Assembly: GCA_000753945.1 (NCBI GenBank)
Contig: JQOA01000228.1
Coordinates: 1-9,450, forward strand
Length of the DNA stretch: 9,450 nucleotides
Direction of reading: 5' to 3'
Source: Smithella sp. D17
GTDB lineage: Bacteria > Desulfobacterota > Syntrophia > Syntrophales > Smithellaceae
Shown: piece after piece, positions 8,504-9,450 of the stretch
How positions within the stretch are numbered: position 1 is the first letter of the stretch
Layout: the number at the start of each line of letters is the position of its first letter
Position numbers and translations under genes: made by a program
Notes under the pieces: generated by a model
Databases searched by the model: none
What the model was told of the DNA's origin: nothing
Seen by the model: the letters and a program-made list of their open reading frames with translations, nothing else

Positions 8504-8707
8504 TTAAAAATTTTTCCTGCTGTCCAGTAATATGGTTACAGGGCCATTATTGATGAGCTCAATTTTCATCATTTCCTGAAATTTTCCTGTTGCCAGTTGA
8601 TTTACTTTTTCTTTTGCCCTGTCAACAAAGTATTCATTTATCGACGATAATTCCTGATGGTTGATTCTGACACCGGCATGGTCAACCCTTTGAATAACTG
8701 CACGCAT
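8504..8707 (-). pseudogene. dtd: D-aminoacyl-tRNA deacylase remnant with in-frame internal deletion
   Basis: Dtd removes D-amino acids wrongly attached to tRNA. This frame encodes only 67 residues against about 145 for the family, yet both ends are clearly Dtd. Residues 1-24 start MRAVIQRVDHAGVRI, the canonical N-terminus. Residues 25-67 hold EYFVDRAKEKV, then TGKFQEMMKIELINNGPVTI, matching the C-terminal helix and the NxGPVT (Gly-cisPro) motif. Compared with E. coli Dtd as remembered, Asn24 is joined directly to the equivalent of residue 107. About 82 residues, including the catalytic SQFT segment, are missing without any frame change. The surviving codons look undamaged and there is no internal stop. 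The ATG at 8707 has a GGAAA-like ribosome site. First gene of the operon, 3 nt before the DUF1285-like gene. Deacylase activity is very unlikely. It may be a recent deletion, an assembly collapse, or a retained leader for downstream translation. Confidence 0.8.
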
Positions 8708-8730
8708 TGGTGTTTCCGTTTAATGATTTC

Positions 8731-8763
8731 ATTATGTTTAGCAACAAATTGTTTCCGGTTCAA
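8731..8763 (-). promoter_or_regulatory. Candidate promoter of the dtd-guaB-dnaE operon
   Basis: On the minus strand TTGAAC (8758-8763) is followed after 17 bp by TAAACA (8735-8740), preceded by TGC as in an extended -10. A better-looking -10, CATAAT (8731-8736), overlaps it but would leave a 21-bp spacer. Transcription would begin around 8725-8728, about 20 nt before the ATG at 8707. The -10 match is only fair. Support comes mainly from the matching arrangement on the opposite strand. Confidence 0.4.
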
Positions 8764-8841
8764 GTTATTTCTGCTTAGAGTATTCCCATCTTGATTTTTC
8801 AGGTTTCAATTTTTCTTGACAGGTGTTGTTTTTGTTGCTAA
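8738..8841. repeat. Inverted repeat TTAGCAACAAA / TTTGTTGCTAA, extended by CTTGA
   Basis: TTAGCAACAAA (8738-8748) and TTTGTTGCTAA (8831-8841) are a perfect 11-bp inverted pair. The similarity extends across a gap: on each strand CTTGA (8760-8764 on minus, 8815-8819 on plus) stands exactly 11 bases before TTTGTTGCTAA. The intervening bases are not conserved between the copies. The arms are too far apart for a strong hairpin and read better as two copies of a binding or promoter motif in opposite orientation. Confidence 0.65.
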
Positions 8842-8844
8842 GGA
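8816..8844 (+). promoter_or_regulatory. Candidate promoter of the PxxKW cysteine-rich gene
   Basis: TTGACA (8816-8821) is a perfect -35 hexamer. Seventeen bases on lies TAAGGA (8839-8844), a poor -10, preceded by TGC as in an extended -10. Predicted start near 8851 leaves a leader of about 100 nt before the ATG at 8954. The alternative, TATTAT at 8931-8936, would start transcription inside the ribosome-binding site and is less likely. Confidence 0.35.
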
Positions 8845-8953
8845 CACGCCGGTTTTAGGTCAATGGCGCTTGTGGAAATTTCTTTTTCTTTTCTTCAATT
8901 TTCCGGCAACGTCTTAAAAATGGAGTAGTTTATTATATAAGGGGGTAATTCAA

Positions 8954-9235
8954 ATGCTTTGTCAAACTGTTAAAGCGGGATTCGAATGCGCTTTTATGAG
9001 CAAAAAAGGATGTGGTTTCTTTAACGGCAGATGTCAGACAATAATCGACAAATGCGAAGGCTGTGTAAAGATAATGGATTATGAATCAGGGAAATACTGC
9101 AAAGTCTATCCTGATCCAGCCAGTAAGTGGCAAAACGGAAGATGTCCAACCGCAACGCATGTTAAACTGGAAATACAAGAATCAACGCAAAAAATCAATC
9201 CGCTCAAGGCGTCTAAAAGAGCAAATAAAAAATAA
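8954..9235 (+). CDS. PxxKW family cysteine-rich protein
   Basis: A 93-residue protein with eight cysteines (residues 3, 12, 20, 27, 34, 37, 49, 64). The pattern is MLCQTVKAG, ECAFMSKKGCGF, GRCQTI, CEGC, YCKVYPDPASKW, then GRCPTATHVK. PASKW (55-59) is the signature of the PxxKW cysteine-rich family, which I associate with deltaproteobacteria. Function is unknown; the Cys spacing could suit metal or Fe-S binding or disulfides, but this is inference. The last 25 or so residues are Lys-rich, polar and probably disordered. No signal peptide. A strong Shine-Dalgarno AAGGGGG (8939-8945) stands eight bases before the ATG. The gene ends in three consecutive in-frame TAA codons. It is transcribed alone, away from the guaB-dnaE operon, and closed by the strong terminator at 9317-9352. 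The family call is good. Confidence 0.85.
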   Translation: MLCQTVKAGFECAFMSKKGCGFFNGRCQTIIDKCEGCVKIMDYESGKYCKVYPDPASKWQNGRCPTATHVKLEIQESTQKINPLKASKRANKK

Positions 9236-9289
9236 TAATAAAAACTGCGCGCACTTTTGCCGCGGTGACAATATTAATTTTTTACAAGT

Positions 9290-9315
9290 TATTTTCAGTA
9301 GATATTTTCAGTAGA
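9290..9315 (+). repeat. Perfect 13-bp tandem duplication
   Basis: TATTTTCAGTAGA occurs twice head to tail (9290-9302, 9303-9315) with no mismatch, in the 3' untranslated region of the PxxKW gene and immediately before the terminator palindrome. Probably a replication-slippage duplication. No function is evident. Confidence 0.8.
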
Positions 9316-9316
9316 A

Positions 9317-9352
9317 TAAAAAAGCCGGCGATGTACATCGCCGGCTTTTTTA
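9317..9352. terminator. Bidirectional Rho-independent terminator
   Basis: A perfect 36-bp palindrome: an A run (9318-9323), a GC-rich core GCCGGCGATGT with its exact reverse complement (9324-9345), then six T (9346-9351). Either strand gives a GC-rich stem followed by a U run, so it can stop the PxxKW transcript from the left and the convergent minus-strand gene from the right. The TAA stop of the right-hand gene (9350-9352) is built into the T run. Confidence 0.93.
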
Positions 9353-9450
9353 GCTGATCATGGTTTTTATTTTCTGTAGTTCCTGTTTAATCTGATCCAA
9401 TTTTTGTTTCTCGGAATTGATAGTCTCCGGTTCGATATTTCCACGCATTT
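9350..9450 (-). CDS. 3' end of an unidentified convergent gene, truncated by window edge
   Basis: The minus-strand frame is open from the right edge to a TAA at 9350-9352. From the ATG at 9448 the 32 residues begin MRGNIEPETIN and end QELQKIKTMIS. The tail SEKQKLDQIKQELQKIK has leucine/isoleucine at heptad-like spacing, so a short amphipathic or coiled-coil helix is likely. The codons look natural and the stop abuts the strong palindromic terminator, which supports a real gene. Whether it starts at 9448 (a 32-residue protein) or continues beyond the edge cannot be seen. I do not recognise the family. Confidence 0.6.
   Translation of the reverse strand, partial: MRGNIEPETINSEKQKLDQIKQELQKIKTMIS

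Larger units (their letters stand above)
8708..8953. promoter_or_regulatory. Divergent intergenic control region
   Basis: This gap lies between the dtd-led operon (leftward) and the PxxKW gene (rightward). It is AT-rich with pyrimidine runs, shows no convincing coding frame, tRNA or other RNA gene, and must hold the promoters for both sides unless the operon starts elsewhere. Its most distinctive content is a gapped motif present once on each strand, pointing outward. The 50 bp between the two copies (8765-8814) carries no dyad that I can see. Confidence 0.6.

Noticed and set aside
8863..8880. TGGCGC segment as a sigma-54 promoter
   Set aside because: The -12 element does not fit: the expected TTGC position reads GAAA.
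8931..8939. TATTATATA as -10 box of the PxxKW gene
   Set aside because: Transcription would start within or beside the Shine-Dalgarno at 8939-8945, and no good -35 lies at the right distance.
9290..9315. Short repeats as a CRISPR or iteron array
   Set aside because: Only two contiguous 13-mers without spacers; far too few and too short.

Overview
This window looks like chromosomal DNA of an anaerobic bacterium of the deltaproteobacterial (Desulfobacterota) type. The argument is indirect. A small cysteine-rich protein of the PxxKW type, a DUF1285-like protein and an ApbE-like UPF0280/COG2122 protein sit around housekeeping genes, and the base composition looks moderately AT-rich by eye. I see no transposase, integrase, CRISPR array, phage gene or RNA gene.

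Layout. Positions 2-2251 (+) hold the C-terminal two-thirds or so of the nuclease-repair ATPase SbcC, cut off by the left edge. A 107-bp convergent gap follows. From 8707 back to 2359 on the minus strand lies one tightly packed gene string: a dtd remnant, a DUF1285-like gene, guaB (IMP dehydrogenase), dnaE (replicative polymerase alpha subunit) and a UPF0280/ApbE-like gene. Gaps within it are 1 to 17 nt, so it is very probably one operon. A 246-bp divergent intergenic region (8708-8953) separates it from the PxxKW cysteine-rich gene (8954-9235, +). That gene ends before a perfect palindromic, probably bidirectional terminator at 9317-9352. The 3' end of an unidentified convergent minus-strand gene fills the right edge.

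How the genes fit together. The operon links GTP synthesis (guaB) to chromosome replication (dnaE) and, through dtd, to translation quality control. The UPF0280 gene at its 3' end belongs to a family linked to sulfur amino-acid metabolism in methanogens. SbcC is a separate transcription unit for DNA-end repair.

Most notable points. (1) The dtd gene keeps both ends of the D-aminoacyl-tRNA deacylase fold but lacks about 82 central residues, including the SQFT catalytic motif, without losing frame. (2) The divergent region carries the gapped motif CTTGA-N11-TTTGTTGCTAA once on each strand, pointing outward toward each flanking gene. This is consistent with a pair of related promoters or operators. 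The rest of the window is largely ordinary housekeeping sequence, and I did not find a convincing new multi-gene system.
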